Part shown: positions 16,900 to 26,200 of the stretch, piece after piece
How positions within the stretch are numbered: the first letter of the stretch is position 1
Layout of the letters: every line of letters starts with the position of its first letter
Notes under the pieces: generated by a model
Told to the model about the DNA's origin: nothing
Databases searched by the model: none
What the model saw: only the letters and a program-made list of their open reading frames with translations
Position numbers and translations under genes: made by a program
Source: Ruegeria sp. ANG-R
GTDB lineage: Bacteria; Pseudomonadota; Alphaproteobacteria; Rhodobacterales; Rhodobacteraceae
Assembly (NCBI RefSeq): GCF_000813985.1
Contig: NZ_JWLJ01000002.1
Location: forward strand, 1-64,000
DNA: 64,000 nt
Direction of reading: 5' to 3'

Positions 16900-18341
16900 C
16901 AGACGGGACCTGCGCTGATATAGGCAGTTTTAACGGTGGTGTAGAACTCCGCTGCTGCCTTGCCCTGTTCACGCGGACCGTAAGAGCTGTCGCCGCGACC
17001 ACCAAACGGGACGTGATAATCGGTGCCTGCGGTGGGCAGATTGACAGTGACAACCCCCGTGCGTGCAGTGCGGCGGAAGTGAGTGGCACGTGCCAGAGAT
17101 TTGGTGACAATGCCCGAAGTCAGACCGAAATTGGTGTCATTGACCACGCTCAACGCTTCGTCATAGCTGCCGACCTTGATGACGCTGGTCAGGGGCGCAA
17201 ACATCTCCTCGCGGTTGATGCGCATGTCGTTATTTGTGTTCAGGAACACGCCCGGCGACATGTAGAAGCCGTCATGCGGCATCTCCAAACGCTGACCACC
17301 ACAAGCCAGTTCCGCGCCTTCGGATTTGCCCAGATCAACATAAGCGAGGTTCTCGCCCAGTTGCTGTTGGCTGACGACAGGTCCCATCTGGGTACCCTCT
17401 TCCAGCGCATGACCTACTTTCATCGCCTGTGCGCCAGCGACCAGTTTCTCAACAAAAGCATCGTGGATGCCTGCGTGCACCACCAGACGCGACGAGGCGG
17501 TGCATTTCTGACCGGTACCGCCGAACGCGCCGCCCAGCGCAAGCGTCACCGCCAGGTCCAGATCGGCGTCGTCCATAACCGCTAAAGCGTTTTTCGACCC
17601 CATCTCCATCTGCACCTTGGTCAGGTTCTGAATGGCTGCAGAGGCGATGCCCTTGCCGACCGGAACTGAGCCGGTGAAGGAAATCGCGTTGACCTTCGGG
17701 CTTTCGACCAGACGTTGGCCAATGCTCCGCCCTGAGCCCATTACAAGGCTGAACAGACCCTTGGGGATATCCTGCCGCTCGATGATTTCGGTCAGAGCCA
17801 CTGCTGAGGCAGGCGTGATATTGGCAGGCTTCCAAACGACTGCGTTGCCATAGCAGAGCGCTGGTGCGATTTTCCATGACGCCGTCGCGGTGGGGAAGTT
17901 CCAAGGGCTGATAATTGCGACTACGCCCACAGCCTCGCGCCGTACGTCGATCTCGATATCCGGACGGACGGAATCGGCATTCTCGCCGATCTGACGCAGG
18001 CATTCGGCGGCATAGTAAGTAAAGAACTGGCCCGCGCGATAGACCTCGCCCTTGCCTTCGGCCAGCGGTTTGCCCTCTTCACGAGCCAGCAGCGTGCCCA
18101 ATTCCTCGGCACGGGCCATCAACTCGTTGCCGATTGCGTTCAGAACGGCTTGCTTACGTTCCAGCCCATAAGCCGCCCACTCCGTCTGCGCGACCCGCGC
18201 CTGATCAAGCGTCGCCTCAAGCTGGTCGGCGCTGGCTTGCGCGAACATGCCGACCAGATCGCTCAGATCAGAAGGGTTGCGGTTTTCGATTTCGCTTTCG
18301 CCCGCCAGCCATTCGCCAGCGATCAGGTTCAGTTTGGTCAC
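16899..18341 (-). CDS. NAD(P)-dependent aldehyde dehydrogenase, ketoglutarate-semialdehyde type
   Basis: A 480-residue ALDH superfamily enzyme. The catalytic set is complete: Asn148 in SPWNFP, Lys171 in VWKPAN, Glu246 in QMEMGSKNA and the nucleophile Cys280 in GGTGQKCTASSR. The N-terminus IAGEW...ENRNPSDLSDLVGMF resembles alpha-ketoglutarate-semialdehyde dehydrogenases and related enzymes at the end of hydroxyproline, sugar-acid and amino-acid routes. It is the first gene of a six-gene operon and divergent from a LysR gene 100 bp away, which very likely controls it. The semialdehyde substrate is inferred from similarity only. Confidence 0.9.
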   Translation of the reverse strand: MTKLNLIAGEWLAGESEIENRNPSDLSDLVGMFAQASADQLEATLDQARVAQTEWAAYGLERKQAVLNAIGNELMARAEELGTLLAREEGKPLAEGKGEVYRAGQFFTYYAAECLRQIGENADSVRPDIEIDVRREAVGVVAIISPWNFPTATASWKIAPALCYGNAVVWKPANITPASAVALTEIIERQDIPKGLFSLVMGSGRSIGQRLVESPKVNAISFTGSVPVGKGIASAAIQNLTKVQMEMGSKNALAVMDDADLDLAVTLALGGAFGGTGQKCTASSRLVVHAGIHDAFVEKLVAGAQAMKVGHALEEGTQMGPVVSQQQLGENLAYVDLGKSEGAELACGGQRLEMPHDGFYMSPGVFLNTNNDMRINREEMFAPLTSVIKVGSYDEALSVVNDTNFGLTSGIVTKSLARATHFRRTARTGVVTVNLPTAGTDYHVPFGGRGDSSYGPREQGKAAAEFYTTVKTAYISAGPV

Positions 18342-18422
18342 AATGCGCCCCAGAGTCAGAATTCGTTTGTCACAGGATGGATTTTTGAGGACGCATCAGT
18401 CAAACTCAAATAACTTAAGCAG

Positions 18423-18441
18423 ACTTCAAGGAATCTGAAGT
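18423..18441. promoter_or_regulatory. Inverted repeat at the start of the LysR gene, candidate autoregulatory site
   Basis: ACTTCA (18423-18428) and TGAAGT (18436-18441) are exact reverse complements with a 7-bp spacer, ending on the base before the LysR ATG in the divergent ALDH/LysR region. LysR proteins often bind their own promoter and the divergent one. Binding here is inferred. Confidence 0.4.
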
Positions 18442-19314
18442 ATGGCCATCAAGATCGAAATGCTGCGGTGCTTCTGCGCCGTAGCGCAAACCGGTAATCT
18501 GATCGACGCCGCCGACCGTCTTGGTCGCACGCAATCGGCCGTTTCGATGACGCTGAAGCAACTCGAGGACCATCTGGGCAAGAAACTGTTCGAGGGCGAG
18601 CGCAAGAACCAGCTCTCACCGTTGGGCGAGCAGGTATTCGATCTCGGCTTACGTCAGGTGCGGCAATACGATCAGGCTGTTCAGAACATCGAAGCTGCAG
18701 CACAGGCCCAGCAGGGTCTGATCCGCATCGTTTCAGTTCCCTCTGTTGGCGCCTTGATCTTTCCGCCGCTGCTGGACCACATGACGCAAGAGTTCCCGGG
18801 CTTGAAAATCGAATTGCGAGATTCCGATACCCAGCAGGTATTGGATGCCATCGCCCAGGATCAGGCTGATATTGGCATCGCGTCCGGCTATCATCCGTTG
18901 AACGGGGTCCGGACTATACCGCTGTTTCAGGACCCCTTTGGTCTTGTCGCAGCCTCGGATCATCCCCTGATCACACGGGCAGAACCGCTGAGCATCGCCG
19001 ACATCCCGACAGCGCCATTCGTAAGAAATACTCTTTGCGACCTCATTCGGACAGCAGCGTTCCGAACTGCCATCGAAAACGCTGAGATCACAATTCACAA
19101 CACGCATTCTCTGGTCACCCTCGTACGGACAGGGCAATGGATAACAGTGCTGCCGCAAGCAGTTACTGAATTCTTGCCGGAAGCGGTTTCGTTCCGCCCG
19201 ATATCGGACCTGCAGGATAGAAGGCAGGTGTATCTGTACATCCGCGAGCGGTCGCGGTTTCAGGATCTGACCGAACAATGCAGCGCGTTCATCCTGTCGC
19301 GCAATTTCGCGTAG
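18442..19314 (+). CDS. LysR-family transcriptional regulator
   Basis: A 290-residue LysR protein with the N-terminal winged HTH (MLRCFCAVAQTGNLIDAADRLGRTQSAVSMTLKQLE, residues 8-43) and a co-inducer domain from about residue 92. It is divergent from the aldehyde dehydrogenase operon (18341 down to 10692), the standard arrangement for a LysR activator of that operon. The convergent MoaD-like gene ends 18 bp after it. The inducer is presumably a pathway intermediate; nothing in the sequence identifies it. Confidence 0.9.
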   Translation: MAIKIEMLRCFCAVAQTGNLIDAADRLGRTQSAVSMTLKQLEDHLGKKLFEGERKNQLSPLGEQVFDLGLRQVRQYDQAVQNIEAAAQAQQGLIRIVSVPSVGALIFPPLLDHMTQEFPGLKIELRDSDTQQVLDAIAQDQADIGIASGYHPLNGVRTIPLFQDPFGLVAASDHPLITRAEPLSIADIPTAPFVRNTLCDLIRTAAFRTAIENAEITIHNTHSLVTLVRTGQWITVLPQAVTEFLPEAVSFRPISDLQDRRQVYLYIRERSRFQDLTEQCSAFILSRNFA

Positions 19315-19332
19315 AGCGAGGTTCAGCCCAAC

Positions 19333-19578
19333 TCAACCGCCCCTTAGGCGCTGCATCAGGTAAACTTCAGCGCCTTCCGGGATCGGTTCAGACAACCCGG
19401 TTGCGATGATACGCCCGTCGACGGCGACCGAGACGCCAGCATCAACTGGGGCCTGCAACCGGGGATACAGGCGCACCAGTTCTCTCAACAGCTCCCCCGT
19501 GGTAGCCGCCTCGACTTCGACCACCTGCTGACCTCCGGTCAGAGACCGGAGGCTGGACCAGAGGTGCACCTGAATCAT
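19333..19578 (-). CDS. MoaD/ThiS-type small sulfur-carrier protein
   Basis: An 81-residue protein with the ubiquitin-like MoaD fold pattern, ending in the required Arg-Gly-Gly (LMQRLRGG), the site of adenylation and thiocarboxylation. The conserved IPEGAEVYLMQ stretch precedes it. Its start overlaps the stop of the molybdopterin subunit gene by 4 bp, so it is the last gene of that operon. A dedicated MoaD-like carrier next to a molybdenum hydroxylase could serve cofactor assembly or sulfuration for this enzyme. It could equally be a general MoaD placed here by chance. No MoeB or MoaE is nearby. Confidence 0.8.
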   Translation of the reverse strand: MIQVHLWSSLRSLTGGQQVVEVEAATTGELLRELVRLYPRLQAPVDAGVSVAVDGRIIATGLSEPIPEGAEVYLMQRLRGG

Positions 19579-21827
19579 TTTTCCTTAAGCGCCGCCAGAA
19601 TGCGCGGCGGTGACATCGGTAGTTGCTTCATCCGCACACCCGCTGCGTTTGAAACCGCGTTGGCGATAGCTGCCAGAGGCGGCACGATGCCGGTTTCACC
19701 CACACCACGCACGCCGAACGGGTGGCCAGGGTTCGGAACCTCGACAATTACCGTGTCGATCATCGGCAAGTCACTGGCGACCGGGATGCGGTAGTCGAGG
19801 AAGATCGAGTTCTGCAGGCGGCCATCGTCGCCATAGATATATTCCTCGTTCAACGCCCAGCCGATGCCCTGCGCAGCGCCGCCCTGATACTGACCCTCCA
19901 CATAGGTGGGGTGAATCGCCTTGCCGGCATCCTGAATGACCGTGTAGCGCGTGATGCTGGTTTTGCCGGTCTCGGGATCAACCTCGGCATCCACGATATG
20001 AGTGCCGAAGGATACCCCTGCGCCTTCCGGGGTGGCTTCGAAATGACCCGAGATCGGGCCACCGGTTGCGCCCATATCAGCGGTGATATCCGCCAGCGGC
20101 AACGGGTCGAAATCGCCCGCATTGGGGCCCGAGGGCACTGCGCAGCCGTTCTCCCATTTCACCGCCTCGACCGGAATACCCCATTTGACCGCCGCGCGTT
20201 CACATAGTTTTTCGACCGCGTGCCGCGCCGCCTTGATCGTGGCCAGCCCGCTGGCATAGGTCACGCGGCTGCCGTGGGACACGTCGTTATAGCCCAATGA
20301 GGCCGTATCTGCGACAGTCACCCGGATATTTTCGTAGGGAATGCCCAGAACCTCGGCCGCCATCAGCGCCATGGACGCGCGCGAGCCGCCAATATCGGGT
20401 GTGCCGACCATGACCTGCGCTGAACCGTCCTCGGACAAGGCCAGCGAGACGCTGGTTTCGCCACCGTGGTTGAACCAGAAACCGCAGGAAATCCCGCGCC
20501 CCTGCCCCGGTTTCAGCGGCGCAGAATAGTGCGGGTGCGCCTTGGCAGCCTCAAGCGTTTCGACAAGGCCGATACGCTCATAGGTCGGGCCATAGCTGGC
20601 CTTGGACCCCTCGGCAGCGGCGTTTTTCAGCCGTACATCGACAGGGTCGAGGCCCAACTGATTGCACAACTCATCCAGCACGGACTCCACCGCAAACGCC
20701 CCCATCGGCGCGCCGGGTGCGCGATAGGCGGCCTGTTTCGGACGGTTGGCCATTACATCATAACCCACCTGCCGGACGTTGGTCAGATCATAGGGCGCAA
20801 AGGCGCACATGGCGGTCATGTCGCCCGGTGCGCCGGGGAACGCGCCGCCCTGCAGACGGAATATCCCTTCCGCCGCCGTGATGGTGCCGTCCTTCTTCAT
20901 GCCGATCTTGATATCCATCGAGGCCGAGGCGGTCGGCCCGGTGGCCCTGAACACTTCGGAGCGATTCATAACCAGCTTGACCGGGCGGTTGGCCTTGCGG
21001 CTCAGCGCCAGCGCAACCGGTTCGATAAACACCGTGGTTTTGCCGCCGAACCCGCCACCAATCTCGGACGCGGTCACCCGCAACTGCGAAGTCTCGATCC
21101 CCAGCAGTGCGGCGCAGGTCTTCTGGGCGATCCAGTGACCTTGAGTGGTGCACCACAACTCTCCTTTGCCATCCATGCCCAGCGACGCCAGACAGGCATG
21201 GGGCTCGATATAGCCCTGATGGGTGGCCTCTGTGGTGAAACTGTCTTCGATGATCAGGTCGGCCTCGGCAAAACCAGCTTCGACATCGCCATGACCGCTT
21301 TCGTGATAGCGCACGACGTTCGGATGCATCCCCGCGGGCACCGAATAGTCCGCCGCGCCTTTTCGGATCACCGGCGCGTCCGGGGCCATTGCCTTGTCGA
21401 CATCGGTGACATGAGGCAGGATTTCATACTCCACCTCGATCAGTTTCAGCGCATCTCGGGCAGCCAACGCGGAGGTTGCGGCTACGGCTGCAACCGCGTG
21501 GCCGTCATAAAGCGCTTTTTCACCGGCCATAACGTTTTCGAGCACGTTATAGAATTCACCTTCCAGTCCGGGCTTGAACGGGACATCTGCGAAGTCCGCA
21601 CGCGTGACAACGGCCTTCACATCCTTGAGCGCTTCGGCCTTTGACGCATCGATCTTAACGATCCGCGCATGTGCGTGAGGCGAGCGCAGGATCGCACCAT
21701 GGAGCATACCGGGCGCAGACATATCCGCCCCGAACTTGGCACGCCCCGTAACCTTGTCCAACCCATCCGGGCGATCGGGACGGGTTCCAACAAAACTGAA
21801 GATGGATTTACGATCGTCGAGTGCCAT
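19575..21827 (-). CDS. Molybdenum hydroxylase large subunit (xanthine dehydrogenase family)
   Basis: A 750-residue molybdopterin-binding catalytic subunit. The a/b hammerhead start (GLDKVTGRAKFGADM, about residue 20) is followed by EIGGGFGGKT near residue 255, the pterin-binding region, and RGVGETGIVPP with the expected catalytic Glu711. These enzymes hydroxylate an activated C-H or oxidise an aldehyde with water as oxygen source. With the [2Fe-2S] subunit (start 22306) and FAD subunit (start 23169) it forms a standard heterotrimer. The large subunit is of the CoxL/4-hydroxybenzoyl-CoA reductase type by general look. The substrate cannot be named. Location immediately downstream of a reductive dehalogenase suggests an aromatic or N-heterocyclic compound, which is inference. 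Confidence 0.92.
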   Translation of the reverse strand: MALDDRKSIFSFVGTRPDRPDGLDKVTGRAKFGADMSAPGMLHGAILRSPHAHARIVKIDASKAEALKDVKAVVTRADFADVPFKPGLEGEFYNVLENVMAGEKALYDGHAVAAVAATSALAARDALKLIEVEYEILPHVTDVDKAMAPDAPVIRKGAADYSVPAGMHPNVVRYHESGHGDVEAGFAEADLIIEDSFTTEATHQGYIEPHACLASLGMDGKGELWCTTQGHWIAQKTCAALLGIETSQLRVTASEIGGGFGGKTTVFIEPVALALSRKANRPVKLVMNRSEVFRATGPTASASMDIKIGMKKDGTITAAEGIFRLQGGAFPGAPGDMTAMCAFAPYDLTNVRQVGYDVMANRPKQAAYRAPGAPMGAFAVESVLDELCNQLGLDPVDVRLKNAAAEGSKASYGPTYERIGLVETLEAAKAHPHYSAPLKPGQGRGISCGFWFNHGGETSVSLALSEDGSAQVMVGTPDIGGSRASMALMAAEVLGIPYENIRVTVADTASLGYNDVSHGSRVTYASGLATIKAARHAVEKLCERAAVKWGIPVEAVKWENGCAVPSGPNAGDFDPLPLADITADMGATGGPISGHFEATPEGAGVSFGTHIVDAEVDPETGKTSITRYTVIQDAGKAIHPTYVEGQYQGGAAQGIGWALNEEYIYGDDGRLQNSIFLDYRIPVASDLPMIDTVIVEVPNPGHPFGVRGVGETGIVPPLAAIANAVSNAAGVRMKQLPMSPPRILAALKEK

Positions 21828-22306
21828 TACGAAGCCTCCCGCAGTTCAGCCGCCGTATCCATCACGGCACGGATGATCTTGTCATACCCGGTGCAGCGAC
21901 ACAGGTTGCCCGCCAGCCAGTATCGAGCCTCTTCCTCGGTTGGATCGGGGTTCTTCTCAAGCAAGGACTTCGCAGCAACCAGCACGCCCGGAGTGCAGAC
22001 ACCGCATTGCAGGGCGGCGTATTCGATGAACTTTTTCTGCAGCGGATGCAGAACATCCCCGTCGGCAATCCCTTCGACCGTTTCGATCTGCTTACCGTCG
22101 GCCTCGACACCCAGCATCAGGCAGGAACAGACCAGACGCCCATCGACAGTCACCGAACACGCGCCGCAGTCACCGGTGCCGCAGCCCTCTTTCGCGCCGG
22201 TCAGATTCAGCTTGTCCCGCAGGCAATCCAACAGGGTTTCGCGCGGATCGCAGAGATATTCGACCTCATCGCCGTTGACGGTGGTCGTAACGTGGAGCTT
22301 GCTCAT
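21827..22306 (-). CDS. Molybdenum hydroxylase [2Fe-2S] subunit
   Basis: A 159-residue iron-sulfur subunit that passes electrons from the Mo site to FAD. Both cluster motifs are intact: the plant-type C..G.CG.C motif in GAKEGCGTGDCGACSV plus the downstream VCSC, and the C-terminal CGVCTPG...CRCTGY pair. The start at 22306 overlaps the FAD subunit gene by 4 bp, and the end shares one base with the large-subunit start. The order FAD, FeS, Mo subunit, MoaD-like is clear. Confidence 0.95.
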   Translation of the reverse strand: MSKLHVTTTVNGDEVEYLCDPRETLLDCLRDKLNLTGAKEGCGTGDCGACSVTVDGRLVCSCLMLGVEADGKQIETVEGIADGDVLHPLQKKFIEYAALQCGVCTPGVLVAAKSLLEKNPDPTEEEARYWLAGNLCRCTGYDKIIRAVMDTAAELREAS

Positions 22307-23169
22307 GCTTGTTCTCCCTTGGCACGGGCATAGGCGACTTTGGCGGTGCGCTTGGCCAGCACGCCAGCGACCTCTGTGCGGAACTCAATCGTACCGCGTT
22401 TGTCGTCAATCGGGTTACACGCGGCTGACGCGGCAGCGGCCAACGCCTCCAGCGCGGCGTCATCCAGCGCGGTTCCAACAATGGCCCGGGCCGCATCTTT
22501 GACCAGCAAGACCGTGGGCGCAACGGCCCCCAAAGACACGCGCGCCTCGGCAATGGTATCACCATCAAGGCGCAGGTTCACACCGACGCCGACAACGGCA
22601 ATGTCCATTTCGGTCCGGGGGATAAACCGCTGATAGGCATCCCCGCCGTTTTCGCCACGTGCCGGGATGTTGACCGCTGAAATCACCTCACCCCTGACCA
22701 GCGAGGTTCTGCCGGGGCCGGTTGGAATATCTTCGACGGCCACTTCACGTGTACCACCGGGGCCGGTGACGCTCAGCGTGACCCCCGCCGCCACCATGGC
22801 GGGCACGGAATCAGCTGCAGGAGAGCCGTTGCAAAGATTGCCGGTCAGCGTCGCACGCCCTTGCACCTGCGTCGAGCCGATCAGATCCATCGCCTCGACC
22901 ACGCCGGGCCAATCGCGGCCGAGCTCCGGGTGTTCACTCATCTCGGCACCAGTCACCGCAACGCCCAGCGTCCAACTGCCGTCGGCGTTGCGGGTGACGT
23001 CGTGTACACCATCTATCTTCTTGATATCGATCAGTGTATCAGGCGTCACCAATTCCGAGCGCAGTTGCACCAGAACATCGGTGCCGCCCGCAAGAAACCG
23101 CGTGATACCCGTTGCATTTTCTGCCAGCGCCGAGGCTTCGGCAAAACTGGCGGGGCTGTGATAATCCAT
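22303..23169 (-). CDS. Molybdenum hydroxylase FAD-binding subunit (CoxM type)
   Basis: A 288-residue flavoprotein subunit. The conserved FAD motif ARFLAGGTDVL appears as ITRFLAGGTDVLVQLRS near residue 28, and STQVQGRATLTGNLCNGSPA near residue 110 is the second FAD-binding stretch. The frame is open to 23184, but the ATG at 23169 follows a GAGGT site and starts MDYHSPASFAEAS, the usual beginning. It lies 127 bp downstream of the reductive dehalogenase fusion on the same strand, so read-through is possible; no terminator is evident in the gap. Confidence 0.93.
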   Translation of the reverse strand: MDYHSPASFAEASALAENATGITRFLAGGTDVLVQLRSELVTPDTLIDIKKIDGVHDVTRNADGSWTLGVAVTGAEMSEHPELGRDWPGVVEAMDLIGSTQVQGRATLTGNLCNGSPAADSVPAMVAAGVTLSVTGPGGTREVAVEDIPTGPGRTSLVRGEVISAVNIPARGENGGDAYQRFIPRTEMDIAVVGVGVNLRLDGDTIAEARVSLGAVAPTVLLVKDAARAIVGTALDDAALEALAAAASAACNPIDDKRGTIEFRTEVAGVLAKRTAKVAYARAKGEQA

Positions 23170-23296
23170 GAAAGTACCTCGCACCTGTGATCAGGATTCA
23201 CTGGGTTTTGAGAGGGACGTTAGTGCAGCAACCGCACTTCGTCCATGGCAAGCACGACCTATTTTTTGGTGCAGGTATGTCGGATTCAGACGTTGA

Positions 23297-26200
23297 TCAG
23301 AGGTCGATCTCGATCACGCCATCTTTTTCCGCAGCGCGGCTTTGGCACAGGATGATCGCATCCTCACGCTGTTTGTTCGACAGAACAAAGTCACGATGTT
23401 CGATGTCGCCCGAGATCACACCGCATTTGCAGACGCCGCAGATACCGTCCGAGCATTTGACATCGACGTGAATCCCCGCCTCGTTCAGAACCTGAGCCGC
23501 GTCCTTGTCGGCTGGCACCGTCAGATCCCGGCCCGATCTTGCCAGCTTCAGGGTAAAGGCGTGATTCTCGTATTCTGGCTGCTCGGGAACCGAGAAGTAT
23601 TCCAAGTGCCGCGCCTCCTCGGGGAATCCCTGCGCTTCGGCAGCCTGCATCACGCCGTCCATGAACCGATCAGGGCCGCAGGTATAGACATGCCAGCCGT
23701 CCTGATAGCCGCCAAGGATCACATCCAGATCGGCACGGGTGCCTTCATCGGAGAAATGGTAATGCACAAGATCCGCCCAGGGCATCGCGGCCAGATCATC
23801 CAGATACCCTGCTCCGGCGCGGGTGCTGGCGGAATAATGCAGCTCGAACGGTTTGCCCAGAGCGTACAACCGATGTGCAAAGGCAATCATCGGCGTAATT
23901 CCAATGCCACCCCCCATCAGGAAGGTATTCGAGGCGGTCTCGTCCAGTTCGAAATGGTTGATGGGTTTCGAGATGAAAACCTTGCGCCCTTCGCTGAAGA
24001 TGCGATGCAACAGGGCTGATCCGCCGCGTCCCTCGTCCTCACGCAGCACACCGATCTGGTAGGTTGTCCGATCGGACGGGTCGCCAGACATGGAGTACTG
24101 CCGCAGAAACTCGGGCGCGACCAGCACGTCCAGATGTGCGCCCGCAGTCCATTCAGGCAGCGGCGCACCATTGAGGGTCGAGAATTCGTACTTGGTAACA
24201 TCGGCCGTCATCTTGTCGACTTTTGTCAGTTCAACCCGCATCACCGGAGCGTCCCCGGCGATCTGATAGCGGTGGATGACCGACATATCGCCCGCAGCCT
24301 TGCGGGCCTTGTATTCATCGGCGGTCAGCATCGCCTCGTAGGCCGCAATCCCCGCCTCGCGGTCCATCGCAAACGGGTAAGGCCACGGGTGCGGCGCAAG
24401 GTAGGCCGGATAGACCGCAAGCGTCTGGTCCTCGTATTTCAGATCGAGGTCCTTTTGCAGATCGCGCCGGTTCAGGGGATGTCGTGTCGGGCGATAGGCG
24501 CCGTCGGGCTCAAGCTCGATATCCCACCACCATTTCTTGATGTCGTTCAAACCGCCATTACCGACCGCATCATCCAATTTCGCCAACGCCGGAGCCGCTT
24601 TTGGGAAACTCATCGCAGCCCAACGGAACGGGCGTTCCTTGAAGATGCCTTCAAGATTCCACGGACAGGTTTTCATGCAGCGCCCACACATCGCCCCGCC
24701 TGGCGTCGTAACCCGGTAGGTCGCGCATTTCTGGCTGTCGGATTTCCAGATTTCATAGCCGTTGAACATCAGCTTCGGCCCGGCGGTGATCGCGCCGGAC
24801 GGGCATTCCCGCGCGCACTTGTTGCAAGCCTCACAAAAGGTCTGCAGGCCAAAGTCGATGGGTTTGTCATGCGCCATTGGCATATCTGTTGTCACCACGC
24901 CGGATTTCAGGCGTGGGCCAAGGTAGGGGTTCAGAATGACCTCTCCGATCCGGCTGACCTCTCCCAGCCCCGACAGCAACAACAGCGGTGGCTGCAACAC
25001 CTCCCCATCCATCACCGTATGGGCCTTTGCCTTGTAGCCGAGATTGCGGATCTGCTGCGCGATCACGCCGCCCAGAAGCGAAAACCGCAGATAGGCCCGC
25101 ATCGACTGGGCCACGCTGATCCAATCGTCACCGCTGGCGCCTTCCATCGTTTCGTAACCCTGATCGATGATCATGCTGATGGCCTGATCGTGAGGTGGGG
25201 TGATCTCCTCGCCGGTCGCGTCGTGGGAATACCAGCTCCATTCCGGGCACCGGCTGAGGCCAACGGCATCGACGCCCAGAAAATAGGTCGCGGCCTTGAT
25301 GTTGGCCGCGTTTCGGTCGGCATCCGATGTTTGGGTGAGGTCAGCGCTTTCGCCATCCTGCAACAGGACAAACGCGCCCAGCGCACGGCGCTGCGCAAAG
25401 CTGGGCGCCGCCTTTCGGACATAATACCCGCCCTTGGCCGCCTCCTGCAGGTTTTTGCCCATGTCACCGAATTGCGCACGCGCGAACATATCGGCTCGTT
25501 TGGGGACACGGGCGACGTTTTCCTCGTCGATATAGGTCGTGGGACGATCAACGCGTTTAAGGTTTTCAAACGGATGTGCACCGTCGACATACCGGCGTTT
25601 GGCATAAGGGTCGCGATTCAGCGCATTCTTCGCAAACCCCGCCCCCAGCCACCACGCCGGGCCTTGCGTGCGGAACCACGGTTGTTCCGCCATGGGGCAA
25701 AGCGGGCGGTCGTGCCCAATTTCCATTTCGGTGGTGACAGCGGCAAGCCCAAAGCGTTTGCCGAGCCACGGCACAACGACTTCACCGTCCTCCACCGAAG
25801 CCAGACCTGCCGCCACAGCCAGTTTGTCGAGATCAACCTCGGACGACATCGCCGAATGCGCCCGCGCGTCAAAACCCAGCAATCGGATGTAGTTGGCGAT
25901 CACCACCGCATTCTCGGTGGCCAACAGACAGGCGCGGTGATCCTGCGCATCAGCGATCCAATCGGCCCCCGGCTCCGAAGGGTCAGGGTCGCGGTTGAAT
26001 TCATACAGAAACACGATTGCGTGGCGATGGCTGCCGATGGGCTTGGGGGAGGCCTCCATGCTTTCCTTCAGATCGGCCATGATCACATCGATGCCCGACG
26101 CCAGCGTCTTGGTCTGCCGCGTCTTAAGTGCATGGGCCAGCCGGTCGATATCCGGATTGCGCCGCGGCTCGGGCAGCATCGCGCCAGAAGAAAGCGGTCC

